A stretch of DNA of 46,103 nucleotides from Clostridia bacterium. GTDB lineage: Bacteria > Bacillota > Clostridia > UMGS1883. Shown here piece after piece: positions 1-8,441 of this stretch; the first letter of the stretch is position 1; each line of letters begins with the position of its first letter. The translations under genes were made by a program, and so were the position numbers. The DNA lies in NCBI GenBank assembly GCA_021202495.1, contig JAJQCX010000066.1, forward strand, positions 1-46,103, given 5' to 3'. The notes under the pieces are model-generated. The model did not search any database, was not told the DNA's origin, and was given only the letters and a program-made list of their open reading frames with translations.

Positions 1-63
1 AGTGTTTATACAGAGACACTTGAAAAATTATCTGTAAATCTTATTATACGAGGAGTCTCAGCT

Positions 64-330
64 ATGCCTTCGGCAAAAAAAGTTCCCGAAAGAATGTGTG
101 TCGTCTGCCGTAAGATGCAGCCAAAGCGCCTCCTTTTGAGAATAGTTAAAAACAAAGACGGAGACATTTTCTACGATCCCACCGGCAAGGCGGCGGGTCG
201 CGGCGCGTACATATGCGCATCGCGCGATTGTTTTGCCCGTCTCTCCGGCACGCGCGGCTTTGAGCGCGCGTTTAAATGCCGCATACCCTCCGAGGTTTTT
301 GACGCGGTTAATGAAAATATTGAGGAATGA
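64..330 (+). CDS. ylxR: YlxR/RnpM family RNA-binding protein (DUF448)
   Basis: An 88-residue protein of the usual YlxR size. It shows the family N-terminal pattern RMCVVCRKMQPK followed by LLRIV, and the central GRGAYIC motif around residues 46-52. In Bacillus subtilis the family member (RnpM) binds RNA and modulates RNase P; applying that role here is inference from family membership. The ATG at 64 follows a GAGGAG-type ribosome binding site at about 51-56. The gene is first in the visible part of the nusA-ylxR-ylxQ-infB cluster. Its stop overlaps the start of ylxQ (ATGA), implying translational coupling. The 63 bases upstream do not clearly contain a nusA C-terminus. Confidence 0.93.
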   Translation: MPSAKKVPERMCVVCRKMQPKRLLLRIVKNKDGDIFYDPTGKAAGRGAYICASRDCFARLSGTRGFERAFKCRIPSEVFDAVNENIEE

Positions 331-650
331 TTCGTTTGACAGAAAAAATACTTTCCATGACGGGGCTTGCGGTCAGAGCGGGCAAAGTGCGCTTCGGCGT
401 TTACCTCACGCTCTCCGCGTGTGACGCGGGTCGGGCAAAGCTCGTCATCATACCTTCCGACCTCGGGGGCAGCAACAGACGCGGCATCGAGGCGAAATGC
501 AAGAATGCTTCGATCCCGCTCATCACAGTCGCGGACAAACGCTCTCTCGGCAAAGCCTGCGGGCGCGAGGAGACTGCGGCGGTGTGCATCTGTGATGAAA
601 ATTTCAAATCGGCAATTTTAAAAATATATGGAGGCGGCGTGAATGATTAA
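327..650 (+). CDS. ylxQ: YlxQ, L7Ae/L30e-family RNA-binding protein
   Basis: A 107-residue protein with the L7Ae/L30e fold pattern. It has an N-terminal helix, then a GLAVRAGKVRFG segment (about residues 13-24) typical of YlxQ proteins, then a strand LVIIPSDLGGSNR where the family usually has a longer 'A.DAS' stretch, and later PLITVADK. The family binds kink-turn RNAs; the YlxQ members lie between ylxR and infB in most Firmicutes. It overlaps ylxR by 4 bases and infB by 8 bases, so the three are likely translated from one message. The identification rests on position, length and motif. Confidence 0.9.
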   Translation: MIRLTEKILSMTGLAVRAGKVRFGVYLTLSACDAGRAKLVIIPSDLGGSNRRGIEAKCKNASIPLITVADKRSLGKACGREETAAVCICDENFKSAILKIYGGGVND

Positions 651-2985
651 ACCCAAAATACATGAAATTTCAAAGCAATTCGGCGTTCCCAACAAGGAAA
701 TCCTTGAGGTTCTTGCCAAATATAAGGTTACCGGAAAAAGCTATATGAGCTCATTGGAACCGAATGAAATGGACATACTTTTAGAGTACTACACTCAAAA
801 GCGCGACAAGGGCGAAAACTTAGAGGCAATTTTGCGCGCGGCTGTAAACGCCGAAAATGAAAAGAAGGAAGCTGTGGAAAAGGCGGCAAACAAGCCCGCG
901 CAATCCGCATCAAAGGATGCGCAAAAAGCTCCGCAAAAGAACGGCAAAAAGCCCGCCGAAAAGAACGCGCAGCAACAGCAAAATGCTCCGCAGCGCAATA
1001 AAAAAGAGGTGCGCTATGTTGACACGCGCACAAACGCTGTCGACCTCGAGCAGCAGCTCAAAACCGAAAAGGCTGCAACTCTTGTCAACGTCGACATTAA
1101 GGACAGCGTTGTAAATAAGCAGAAGATAAAGAAAAACCGCAACAAGCCCGCAGGACAGCAGAGCAGCCGCAAAACGCGCGCCAATAACGACACCGCCTTT
1201 GAAAAGGCGACCGCCAAAAAGCCGGTTAAAAAGGAAAAGCTCCATGTTCTCATTCCCGATGAGATAACCGTCGGCGAGCTTGCGAAAATGCTCGGCGTTG
1301 CCGCAGTTGAGGTCATCAAACGCCTCATGGAAGTCGGCGTCATGGCAACCGTCAATCAGGAAATCTCCTTTGACGAAGCGTCAATTGTTGCGGAAGACTT
1401 GGGCGCAGAGGTTGAAAGAGAAATTATCATCACCCAAGAGGAGCGTCTCTTTAACGACACCCCCGACGAGGAGAAAGATCTTCTTCCCCGTCCGCCCGTT
1501 GTCGTTGTCATGGGTCACGTTGACCACGGCAAGACCTCGCTTCTTGACTGCATCCGCAGCGCCAACGTCACCGCAACCGAAGCGGGCGGCATAACGCAGC
1601 ACATCGGCGCTTACACCGTCAACATCAACGGCAAATCCATCACCTTCCTCGACACTCCCGGTCATGAGGCATTCACCGCCATGCGTATGCGCGGCGCTCA
1701 GGTTACCGACATCGCTATCGTCGTCGTTGCGGCGGACGACGGCATCATGCCGCAGACAATCGAGGCAATTAACCACGCAAAGGCTGCAAATGTCAGCATC
1801 ATCGTTGCGATAAATAAAATAGATAAAGAAGGCGCAAACCCCGACAGAGTTAAGCAGGAGCTTACCGAGCAGGGTCTTGTTCCCGAGGAATGGGGCGGCG
1901 ACGTTCCGTGCGTCAATGTTTCAGCCAAGAAAAATATCGGCATCGACGACCTTTTGGAAATGGTTGTTCTCACCGCCGAAATAAAAGAGCTTAAAGCGAA
2001 CCCCAACCGCCAGGCAAAGGGTACAGTTATCGAATCCAAGCTTGACAAGGGCCGCGGTCCCGTCGCAACCGTGCTTGTGCAAAACGGCACGCTCAAGAGC
2101 GGCGACATCATCGTTGCGGGCACGGCTGTCGGTCGCGTTCGCGCCATGACCGATGAAAAGGGACGCAAGCTCAAAACCGCAGGTCCCTCCACTCCCGTTG
2201 AGATTATCGGTCTTTCCGAAACGCCCGACGGCGGCGACGTGTTCCACGTAGTCGACGACGAACGCGCGGCGCGCAGCGTTGTCGAATCGAGAAAGCAGAA
2301 GATTAAGGATGAGGCATTCAAGGCAACAACTAAGGTTTCGCTTGAAAACCTGTTCGACACCTTGAACGAGGGCGCAATGAAAACGCTCAACATCATTGTC
2401 AGAGCCGATGTTCAGGGCAGCGTTGAGGCGGTTAAGCAGTCGCTCGAAAAGCTTGCCAACGACGAGGTTAAGGTTAAGGTCATTCACGGCGCTGTCGGCG
2501 CAATCACCGAAAGCGACGTCACACTTGCCGCAGCATCCAACGCCATCATCGTCGGATTTAACGTTCGTCCCGACGCCGGCGCAAGAAGCGCGTCGGAACT
2601 CAATAAAGTAGAAATAAGAACCTACCGCATTATATATGAAGCGATTGAAGAAATCGAAGCGGCTCTCAAGGGTATGCTTTCGCCCAAGTTCCGCGAAAGC
2701 GTCATCGGTCACGCCGAAATAAGAGAAATCTTCAAGGTTTCCGGCGTCGGCGCAATCGCGGGCTGCTATGTTACAGACGGAAAGATTGTGCGCCATTGCT
2801 CGGTGCGCATCGTTCGCGAGGGCATTGTCATTCACGAGGGTATGCTTGCCTCCCTCAAGCGTTTCAAGGACGACGCGAAGGAGGTCGCTTCCGGCTACGA
2901 ATGCGGCATGGCGTTTGAAAATTATAATGATATCAAACAGGGCGACAACATCGAATGTTTCGTCATGGAAGAAGTAAAACAGTAA
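643..2985 (+). CDS. infB: Translation initiation factor IF-2
   Basis: A 780-residue GTPase that recruits fMet-tRNA to the small ribosomal subunit. Domains in order: an IF2_N helical domain (about residues 2-52), a long low-complexity Lys/Ala/Gln linker (about 60-195), a second IF2_N domain (about 205-260), then the G domain starting near residue 285. G-box motifs are all present: GHVDHGKT (about 291-298), DTPGHEAF, NKID and a SAK box. Domains II-IV follow, and the protein ends with the beta-barrel tail IECFVMEEV. The length is normal for Clostridia. The start overlaps ylxQ by 8 bases and is preceded by the GGAGGCG-type site at 630-636. rbfA starts 13 bases downstream. Confidence 0.98.
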   Translation: MIKPKIHEISKQFGVPNKEILEVLAKYKVTGKSYMSSLEPNEMDILLEYYTQKRDKGENLEAILRAAVNAENEKKEAVEKAANKPAQSASKDAQKAPQKNGKKPAEKNAQQQQNAPQRNKKEVRYVDTRTNAVDLEQQLKTEKAATLVNVDIKDSVVNKQKIKKNRNKPAGQQSSRKTRANNDTAFEKATAKKPVKKEKLHVLIPDEITVGELAKMLGVAAVEVIKRLMEVGVMATVNQEISFDEASIVAEDLGAEVEREIIITQEERLFNDTPDEEKDLLPRPPVVVVMGHVDHGKTSLLDCIRSANVTATEAGGITQHIGAYTVNINGKSITFLDTPGHEAFTAMRMRGAQVTDIAIVVVAADDGIMPQTIEAINHAKAANVSIIVAINKIDKEGANPDRVKQELTEQGLVPEEWGGDVPCVNVSAKKNIGIDDLLEMVVLTAEIKELKANPNRQAKGTVIESKLDKGRGPVATVLVQNGTLKSGDIIVAGTAVGRVRAMTDEKGRKLKTAGPSTPVEIIGLSETPDGGDVFHVVDDERAARSVVESRKQKIKDEAFKATTKVSLENLFDTLNEGAMKTLNIIVRADVQGSVEAVKQSLEKLANDEVKVKVIHGAVGAITESDVTLAAASNAIIVGFNVRPDAGARSASELNKVEIRTYRIIYEAIEEIEAALKGMLSPKFRESVIGHAEIREIFKVSGVGAIAGCYVTDGKIVRHCSVRIVREGIVIHEGMLASLKRFKDDAKEVASGYECGMAFENYNDIKQGDNIECFVMEEVKQ

Positions 2986-2998
2986 TAGGAGCTTATCT

Positions 2999-3385
2999 AT
3001 GGCAAATTACAAAAGGACAGATAGGATAAATGAGGAAATACGCAAAAACCTTTCCGACATTATCCGCGAATTGAAGGATCCGCGCATCCCAATGATGACA
3101 AGCATCGTTTCGGTTGAGGTTTCAAAGGATTTGCGCTATGCCAAAGCCTATGTCAGCGTCATGGGCGACGACGAAACGAAGAAAAACGCCATTTTGGGGC
3201 TCAAAAGCGCGTCGGGCTATATTCGCCGCGAAATCGGCGAACGCGTCTTAATTCGTGCTCTTCCCGAATTTACGTTTGTGCTCGACACGTCCATCGAACA
3301 CGGCGCTCACATCAACGAGCTCATCCACAGCGTAATGCGCGATGTTCCTTCGAATGAAAACGAAAACAGTAAGAATACTGACTGA
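2999..3385 (+). CDS. rbfA: 30S ribosome-binding factor A
   Basis: A 128-residue cold-shock and 16S rRNA maturation factor. It shows the RbfA signature: RTDRINEEIRKNLSDIIRELKDPRI at the N-terminus, DLRYAKAYVSVMG in the KH-like core, and LPEFTFVLDTSIEHGAHINELI near the C-terminus. The ATG at 2999 has a TAGGAGC ribosome binding site at about 2986-2992. It directly follows infB, as in most bacteria. A short hairpin with a T4 tail lies 5 bases beyond its stop, so transcription into nrnA may be only partly continuous. Confidence 0.97.
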   Translation: MANYKRTDRINEEIRKNLSDIIRELKDPRIPMMTSIVSVEVSKDLRYAKAYVSVMGDDETKKNAILGLKSASGYIRREIGERVLIRALPEFTFVLDTSIEHGAHINELIHSVMRDVPSNENENSKNTD

Positions 3386-3390
3386 TAAAG

Positions 3391-3418
3391 CGGGAGCGGC
3401 AAAAACCGCTCCCGTTTT
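3391..3418 (+). terminator. Intra-operon hairpin with short T tract between rbfA and nrnA
   Basis: CGGGAGCGG at 3391-3399 pairs perfectly with CCGCTCCCG at 3406-3414 around a 6-base loop, and is followed by TTTT. The T tract is short and the nrnA ribosome binding site (AAAGGAG, about 3421-3427) begins 3 bases later. I see no new promoter before nrnA. This suggests an attenuating or leaky terminator that lowers expression of nrnA-truB-ribF relative to infB-rbfA. Confidence 0.6.
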
Positions 3419-3435
3419 GTAAAGGAGTTCCTTTT

Positions 3436-4386
3436 ATGAATATTTTAAATTTTCTTTTGAGCAAGCGCTCCGTGCTGCTTTTGCCGCACGTCAATCCCGA
3501 TTGGGACGCTTACGGCTCGTGCCTCGCTTTGCGCCATATCCTGCGCGAACGCGGCGTTTCGTGTGACATTTTGCTTGACGAGCCCGTTCCCTTTCATCTC
3601 AATTTTCTCGATACGGACGCTCTCGTCTATGACGAAAACGAAGAATATAAGTATGACGTCATCTGTGCGGTAGACGGCAGTGAGTTAAGCAGATTTTCAA
3701 AACGGGCAGCTCTCTTTGAAAAAATTCCCGAACATGCCTGCATCGATCATCATGTCTGCCCCGCTCCGTTTACCCCTATGAGCATCATCAACCCCAATGC
3801 CGCCGCGACGGCGGAGGTTATCTACGACCTCATGCGCGAGTGTGGTATTCCTCTTTCACCGAAGCTTGCGGAATATCTCTACTGCGCCCTCTCGTCCGAC
3901 ACGGGTTCTTTTCGCCATTCAAATACAACAGCACACTCGGCGCAAATGCTCTCTGACCTTCTCTCAGCCGGGCTTGATATTGGCGCGCTTTCAAACATGC
4001 TCTATTTTCGCAGCACTCTCTCCCAGCTCAAGCTTCGCGCCGCTGCAATCGAAACTTTGGAACTTTTCGCCGAGGGCACAGTCGGGATTTGCACAATCAG
4101 CCGACAGATGCTTGCCGACACGGGTGCAACGCGCGACGACGCGGGCGCGCTTTCGGATCTTCCGCGCAGCGTCTACACCGTCAGAGCCTCGGCAGTTTTG
4201 AAAGAAGAGGATAACGGCACGGTCAAGCTCAGCCTTCGTTCAAACGGCGACATCAATGTTCTCCAAATTGCCGCACTTTTCGGCGGCGGCGGACACGTAC
4301 CCGCCGCGGGCGCAACGGTTGAAGGCACACTTTCGGAGATTAAAGAGCGTCTTATTCCCCATCTTGTAAAGGCGGTGCAGTCTTGA
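3436..4386 (+). CDS. nrnA: DHH-family phosphoesterase, NrnA-type nanoRNase/pAp phosphatase
   Basis: A 316-residue DHH/DHHA1 protein. The N-terminal DHH motif I appears as HVNPDWDAYGS (about residues 18-28). The name-giving DHH is in CIDHHV at about residue 101. The DHHA1 domain ends with GGGGHVPAAG at about residues 281-290. Family members degrade 2-5-nucleotide RNAs and dephosphorylate 3'-phosphoadenosine 5'-phosphate. The gene lies between rbfA and truB, the usual Firmicutes position. It starts at ATG 3436 after AAAGGAG, and its stop overlaps the truB start. Confidence 0.93.
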   Translation: MNILNFLLSKRSVLLLPHVNPDWDAYGSCLALRHILRERGVSCDILLDEPVPFHLNFLDTDALVYDENEEYKYDVICAVDGSELSRFSKRAALFEKIPEHACIDHHVCPAPFTPMSIINPNAAATAEVIYDLMRECGIPLSPKLAEYLYCALSSDTGSFRHSNTTAHSAQMLSDLLSAGLDIGALSNMLYFRSTLSQLKLRAAAIETLELFAEGTVGICTISRQMLADTGATRDDAGALSDLPRSVYTVRASAVLKEEDNGTVKLSLRSNGDINVLQIAALFGGGGHVPAAGATVEGTLSEIKERLIPHLVKAVQS

Positions 4387-5246
4387 ACGGTATTGTTATC
4401 ATGGACAAGCCTGCGGGCGTAACCTCGTTTAAGGCGCTCGGCATAATTAAAAAAGCATACTGCACAAAACGCGTAGGGCACACCGGCACGCTCGATCCCG
4501 ACGCCACAGGTGTTCTTCCGGTTCTTATCGGCAAAGCGACCCGTGCGGCGGAGCTTGTCACAGCTTCGGATAAGGAATATATTGCCCGCGTCCGCCTCGG
4601 CGTCAAAACCGATACAGACGATCTTTCGGGGCAAATCCTCGCACAAGCGCCCGTCGACGTTTCAGAAAGCGAGCTTTTAAAGGCCGCGGAAAGCTTTGTC
4701 GGCGAAATTGAGCAAATTCCGCCCATGTACAGCGCAGTTTCTGTCGGCGGGCAACGCCTTTACGACCTCGCCCGCAAAGGAATTGAGGCGGAACGCGCAC
4801 CGCGAAGAGTAACTATCCATTCAATCGAAATAACAGACATTGCACTTCCCGAATTTTCGATGCGCGTCTCCTGCTCAAAGGGTACATATATCAGAACTCT
4901 TGCGGCGGATATTGCGTCAAAGCTTAACACATTCGGCGCACTCTGCGCGCTTAGGCGCACACGCTGCGGAGTTTTCTCACTCCAAGACGCACATTCCCCC
5001 GATGAAATCGCCGCAAATCCGGCAGCGTATCTTCGCTCCACGGACAGCCTTTTTTCCGACTTTCCGTCAATTAACCTCGACGAGCGTATGTCCCGCCTTG
5101 TCAAAAACGGCGTTCCCGCCTATTTTGACGGAAATGAGGGCGAAACGCTCCGCGTATATGACAACAACGCCGATTTTATCGCCCTTTCAAAAGTGTGCGA
5201 GATAGATTCACGCCTCTGCTTAAAATCAATCAAAACCTTCTACTGA
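4383..5246 (+). CDS. truB: tRNA pseudouridine(55) synthase TruB
   Basis: A 287-residue protein that converts U55 of the tRNA T-loop to pseudouridine. It shows MDKPAGVTSF near the N-terminus, the catalytic box GHTGTLDPDATG with the nucleophilic aspartate at residue 38, the MYSAV segment, and the RIRTLAAD-like stretch YIRTLAADIA. The start is a TTG at 4383 overlapping the nrnA stop (TTGA), with an AAGGCGG site upstream. The N-terminus obtained (NGIVIMDKPAG) matches the family, so the TTG call is sound. ribF follows 13 bases later. Confidence 0.96.
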   Translation: MNGIVIMDKPAGVTSFKALGIIKKAYCTKRVGHTGTLDPDATGVLPVLIGKATRAAELVTASDKEYIARVRLGVKTDTDDLSGQILAQAPVDVSESELLKAAESFVGEIEQIPPMYSAVSVGGQRLYDLARKGIEAERAPRRVTIHSIEITDIALPEFSMRVSCSKGTYIRTLAADIASKLNTFGALCALRRTRCGVFSLQDAHSPDEIAANPAAYLRSTDSLFSDFPSINLDERMSRLVKNGVPAYFDGNEGETLRVYDNNADFIALSKVCEIDSRLCLKSIKTFY

Positions 5247-5259
5247 TTGGAGTATATGT

Positions 5260-6159
5260 ATGACCAAAACCGCCTGTGCTCTGGGCTTTTTCGACGGCGT
5301 CCACAAAGCCCATTCGCAAATTTTATCTTCCTGCGCCGCATACGCGCAAGAGCACAATCTCACAAGCGCCGCCGTCACCTTTGTCCGTTCACCCTCTGAA
5401 TTTTTTGGTGCGGACACTCAATATATAACCACTTTCACGCAAAAGCAGGAGCTTATTTTATCGCTCGGGATAGAGCACGTTTTCCCAATTCCCTGTGATG
5501 CGGCAACGCTTTCACTTTCCCCCGAGGAATTTGTTTTTCAATTTCTCGTTGAAAAGCTCAATGCCGAAGCCCTCTTTTGCGGGTTTAATTACACATTCGG
5601 CAAAAACGCCGCGGGAAACGTCGCAACTCTCTCCGCTCTCTGTGAAAAATACAATATAAAACTATTTGTTTCGGACTGTATGGAGCACAACTCAATTCCC
5701 GTTTCGTCAACCTCGGTTCGCCGTGCGTTAAACGAGGGGAATATCCCGCTTGCAAATGAGCTTCTTTCGCGCCCGTTTGAAATTCGCGGCACGATCGCGC
5801 ACGGCAAGCGCTTGGGCTCATCGCTCGGCTTTCCCACGGCAAATATTTATCCCCCCGAAGGCTTGGTACATCTCCTCTACGGAGTTTACGCCACAAAATG
5901 CCTAATTGACGATACTTTATATCCCGCCGTCACCAACGTCGGCGTCAACCCCACCGTCAATTCCGACGGCAAAATCCGCGTCGAAAACCACATCATTGAT
6001 TTTGACCGCGACGTCTATCTTCACACTCTTTCGGTGCGTTTTTACAAGTATATGCGCGGCGAACAGCGCTTCCCCTCTGTGGACGCGCTCCGCGCTCAAA
6101 TCGAGCGCGACAAAGCCGCCACTATAGCATATTTCAAAAAAGGAGCAGGAACATTATGA
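5260..6159 (+). CDS. ribF: Bifunctional riboflavin kinase / FAD synthetase
   Basis: A 299-residue enzyme that phosphorylates riboflavin to FMN and adenylylates it to FAD. The N-terminal nucleotidyltransferase carries GFFDGVHKAH (about residues 9-18) and the later FNYTFGKNAAG and SSTSVRRALNEG motifs. The C-terminal kinase begins near residue 175 with RGTIAHGKRLGSSLGFPTANI and contains VTNVGVNPT. The start at ATG 5260 follows TTGGAG at 5247-5252. The stop overlaps the start of the downstream secreted protease (ATGA), an unexpected coupling. Confidence 0.96.
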   Translation: MTKTACALGFFDGVHKAHSQILSSCAAYAQEHNLTSAAVTFVRSPSEFFGADTQYITTFTQKQELILSLGIEHVFPIPCDAATLSLSPEEFVFQFLVEKLNAEALFCGFNYTFGKNAAGNVATLSALCEKYNIKLFVSDCMEHNSIPVSSTSVRRALNEGNIPLANELLSRPFEIRGTIAHGKRLGSSLGFPTANIYPPEGLVHLLYGVYATKCLIDDTLYPAVTNVGVNPTVNSDGKIRVENHIIDFDRDVYLHTLSVRFYKYMRGEQRFPSVDALRAQIERDKAATIAYFKKGAGTL

Positions 6160-7871
6160 AAAACAGCAAAAAGCTATTCTCACTTCTAATCGCGCTCGTC
6201 CTCGTTTTGTCGCTTTACCAACCCGGCATTGCGGCGGACGTCTTCAACGCGGGCGTTTCGTTTGACCAATCGTCTCTCGTTTCGGGCGAATTGACGGCGA
6301 CCATCGCCGTTGCCGCATCTGCATCCGACGATGTACTTTTGTCGGTCAACTTCTACCGTTCGGACGGCTCTCTTGAAACCTTCAACGCTCAGCGTGTCAC
6401 ACCTACTTTAACAAGCGGGTATTATATTTCGCAGGCGTCTCTTTCGCTCACCATCCCCGATGATATTGCTTTCGGCGACTATATCAAAGCGATTGTAATT
6501 TCCGCCGAAACGCTTCAGCCGGCAACCTATCTGAGCGATAATACCCTTTACTGCACCATGGGCTTAGATCCCGACGTTACATATGACGGACTTTCCGAGC
6601 GCTACTACACGCTCGATTCTCCGGACGGCTCAATTGCTCTCACAGGCAGTGAAGGCTACGACCTGACAGTTTCCGACGAAGGCTCAATCCTCCGTTTAAA
6701 GGACATGGGCGAAGGTGAATATGCCTTTGAAAACGGTGAAAAATCCACCGACCGCTTAACGCAAGGCGAAGAATCTGTTTGCATGGATGAATATATCTCC
6801 GGCAGCGCCACTCAGCGCTGGCTTTTGGATGAATACGATGGAGGATATTCAATTCAGTCCGTTTCAAATTTGACGTACCTTGCAATAGTTGACGATGTGG
6901 TTGTCCTTTCGGACGAACCGTATGCCTTTGCCCTCACCCTTCGCGGCGACACGCCTTTCTCACTTGCTACGGCGCTCGACGGCTTTGCTCTCCTGACCGA
7001 AGCACAGCAAACGCGCTATGTTGAGATCTTCACCTCCGTCGGCGCGTCTGTTTTCCCGAATGCGACCAAACAAACGACCTTCCTTGCCCGCAGCGAGGAG
7101 GAGCTTACAGCTCTTTATTCGCAAAGAGACAGCCTGACCTCCGAGGAGCAGCGCAGCAAATTGCTTGAAATAATGTCCACACCGCTCTATTATTCGTCGT
7201 CCTCAACCTTAACATGCGATGTGAAAGACATTCCCACTCTTCCCGATACCGACGTCACCATCACTCAGGCAGATCCCGTTTCGACAACGCACTACATCTG
7301 GGATCTCGGAACTGTCAGCTGCTATCTCATAAAGGTTACATATACGACCGACACAACCTCGCAAACCGTTTCCGTCTACACGACCGACCCCGATTACGGC
7401 AACGTGCAAAACTCCATTGAAGCGCTCGGCAATTTCCCCTACGCTTACCGTCAGTATATCAAAACTATCTACGTTTATGAATCCGACGGCAACTCATATA
7501 ACTGCGGCGGCGAGGAGCTTTTCGTGCGTATTGCGTGGGTATGCACCGTCAGTGACATCACGCGCGGTTTTGCGCATGAGCTCGGACACAGCCTCGACAT
7601 GATGGCAAACGGCAACTTAAACAATTCCTCCACCCACTGGTGCCAGGGCTCCAAGTGGCAGTCCTGTGTAGCCGACGACATTGTAACCATTTCAGGCTAC
7701 GGCAACAGCAATTACTACGAGGGCATAGCCGAATTTTCACGCCTCTATATGGCGTCCTATAACGACCGTGACAGAATGCTCGGCATGGAGCAGCTTTTCC
7801 CAAATCAGCTTGCCTCCTTTAACCGTCTTTTGACAAAGGTCGGCGGTCCCGTCCTCTACGGCAGTACCTGA
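6156..7871 (+). CDS. Secreted zinc metalloprotease, anthrax-lethal-factor / PPEP-like, with ricin-type domain
   Basis: A 571-residue exported protein with a signal peptide at residues 1-27 (hydrophobic core LLIALVLVLSL, cleavage near AA-DV). A beta-rich domain (about 30-130) is followed by a beta-trefoil-like region (about 145-255) carrying a ricin-type QRW motif. The C-terminal peptidase has H474-E-L-G-H478. After 36 residues come Y515-G-N-S-N-Y-Y-E522 and then A-E526-F. The Tyr+7=Glu spacing, and the 48- and 52-residue distances from the first His, fall within one residue of my recollection of lethal factor (H686, H690, Y728, E735, E739). So an ATLF/Pro-Pro-endopeptidase fold is likely, though the substrate is unknown. 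The start overlaps the ribF stop. The 9874-12201 segment encodes a close paralogue. Confidence 0.85.
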   Translation: MKNSKKLFSLLIALVLVLSLYQPGIAADVFNAGVSFDQSSLVSGELTATIAVAASASDDVLLSVNFYRSDGSLETFNAQRVTPTLTSGYYISQASLSLTIPDDIAFGDYIKAIVISAETLQPATYLSDNTLYCTMGLDPDVTYDGLSERYYTLDSPDGSIALTGSEGYDLTVSDEGSILRLKDMGEGEYAFENGEKSTDRLTQGEESVCMDEYISGSATQRWLLDEYDGGYSIQSVSNLTYLAIVDDVVVLSDEPYAFALTLRGDTPFSLATALDGFALLTEAQQTRYVEIFTSVGASVFPNATKQTTFLARSEEELTALYSQRDSLTSEEQRSKLLEIMSTPLYYSSSSTLTCDVKDIPTLPDTDVTITQADPVSTTHYIWDLGTVSCYLIKVTYTTDTTSQTVSVYTTDPDYGNVQNSIEALGNFPYAYRQYIKTIYVYESDGNSYNCGGEELFVRIAWVCTVSDITRGFAHELGHSLDMMANGNLNNSSTHWCQGSKWQSCVADDIVTISGYGNSNYYEGIAEFSRLYMASYNDRDRMLGMEQLFPNQLASFNRLLTKVGGPVLYGST

Positions 7872-8000
7872 TAACCAAGAAAATTCTTAATCTATAATCT
7901 CATTTTCAAATATATAATTAACTGCGGCAGCATCGACTTGATGCTGCCATAGTTTCAACTGTTAAATCCGGTTTTTTCAAGTTGGAATTCCCCTCAATCA
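7872..8000. other. Intergenic spacer with a 9-bp hairpin
   Basis: After the protease stop there is AT-rich sequence and one perfect hairpin: GGCAGCATC (7926-7934), 5-base loop, GATGCTGCC (7940-7948). No T tract follows, so it is at best a weak intrinsic terminator or mRNA 3'-end stabiliser. No ORF with a ribosome binding site is seen. Confidence 0.5.
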
Positions 8001-8279
8001 TTGACGTCAAGTTACAGTTCAGCCATAAAAAGTGACGTCACACGCCGAAAAGAGCGCAGAGAAAACGCTCCGCGTTGTCTCTGCGGAGGGGGAGGAAATG
8101 CTCCCACATGAAATCGTCAAAAACCAAAGACGCTTTGGTTTTTGACTCCTCTATCGGGGTAGCCCGCACGTAGTGCGGGCGTAAGCGTAAGTGCCCGATG
8201 TGAAAGAGGTTTACGGGGAAAACATGACTATGTTGTCCCCGTGTTCAGCCGCTTCGCGGCTGAACTGTTACGACGTCAA
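8001..8279. mobile_element. MITE-like multi-hairpin element with terminal inverted repeats
   Basis: The left end TTGACGTCAAGTTACAGTTC (8001-8020, continuing AGCC) is matched in inverted orientation by the right end (8258-8279, read in reverse TTGACGTCGTAACAGTTC then AGCC), with a 2-base gap. Between them lie nested hairpins: 8056-8084 (13 bp, one mismatch), 8116-8146 (perfect 14 bp), 8153-8199 (outer 6 bp) enclosing 8162-8180 (perfect 8 bp), 8213-8242 (13 bp, one mismatch) and 8243-8265. CCTCT 8148-8152 also pairs with AGAGG 8205-8209. GACGTC occurs three times (8003, 8033, 8272). There is no ORF and no clear target duplication. It could be a non-autonomous transposable element or a REP-type palindromic array. 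Confidence 0.7.
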
Positions 8280-8311
8280 AGTATTTTTTCTTTTACAGGC
8301 GGCAAAAGTGC

Positions 8312-8341
8312 TTGACATGATATGACCGGAAGAGGTAAAAT
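8312..8341 (+). promoter_or_regulatory. Sigma-A-type promoter for the LRR/protease gene
   Basis: A consensus -35 TTGACA at 8312-8317 and a -10 TAAAAT at 8336-8341 are separated by 18 bases. They lie about 100 bases upstream of the ATG at 8442. The gene also has a strong AGGAGGAG ribosome binding site at 8427-8434. A TATAAT at 8418-8423 is too close to that site to be the main -10. The promoter begins only 33 bases beyond the end of the repeat element. Confidence 0.65.
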
Positions 8342-8441
8342 AATGATAGTTATTTACGAAAATTCGGGGAATTTTCAAAAGCAAAAACAAGCTTATTGAA
8401 AAGAGCCTTCGGTGCGGTATAATAACAGGAGGAGAATGGTT

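Noticed and set aside
1..63. Possible nusA C-terminus at the window edge
   Set aside because: All three frames give short tails with no recognisable NusA sequence, so I cannot assign one although nusA is expected upstream.
8116..8265. CRISPR-like or transposase-bearing element
   Set aside because: The hairpins differ in sequence, are not regularly spaced and contain no spacers. The 279-bp element has no room for a transposase.
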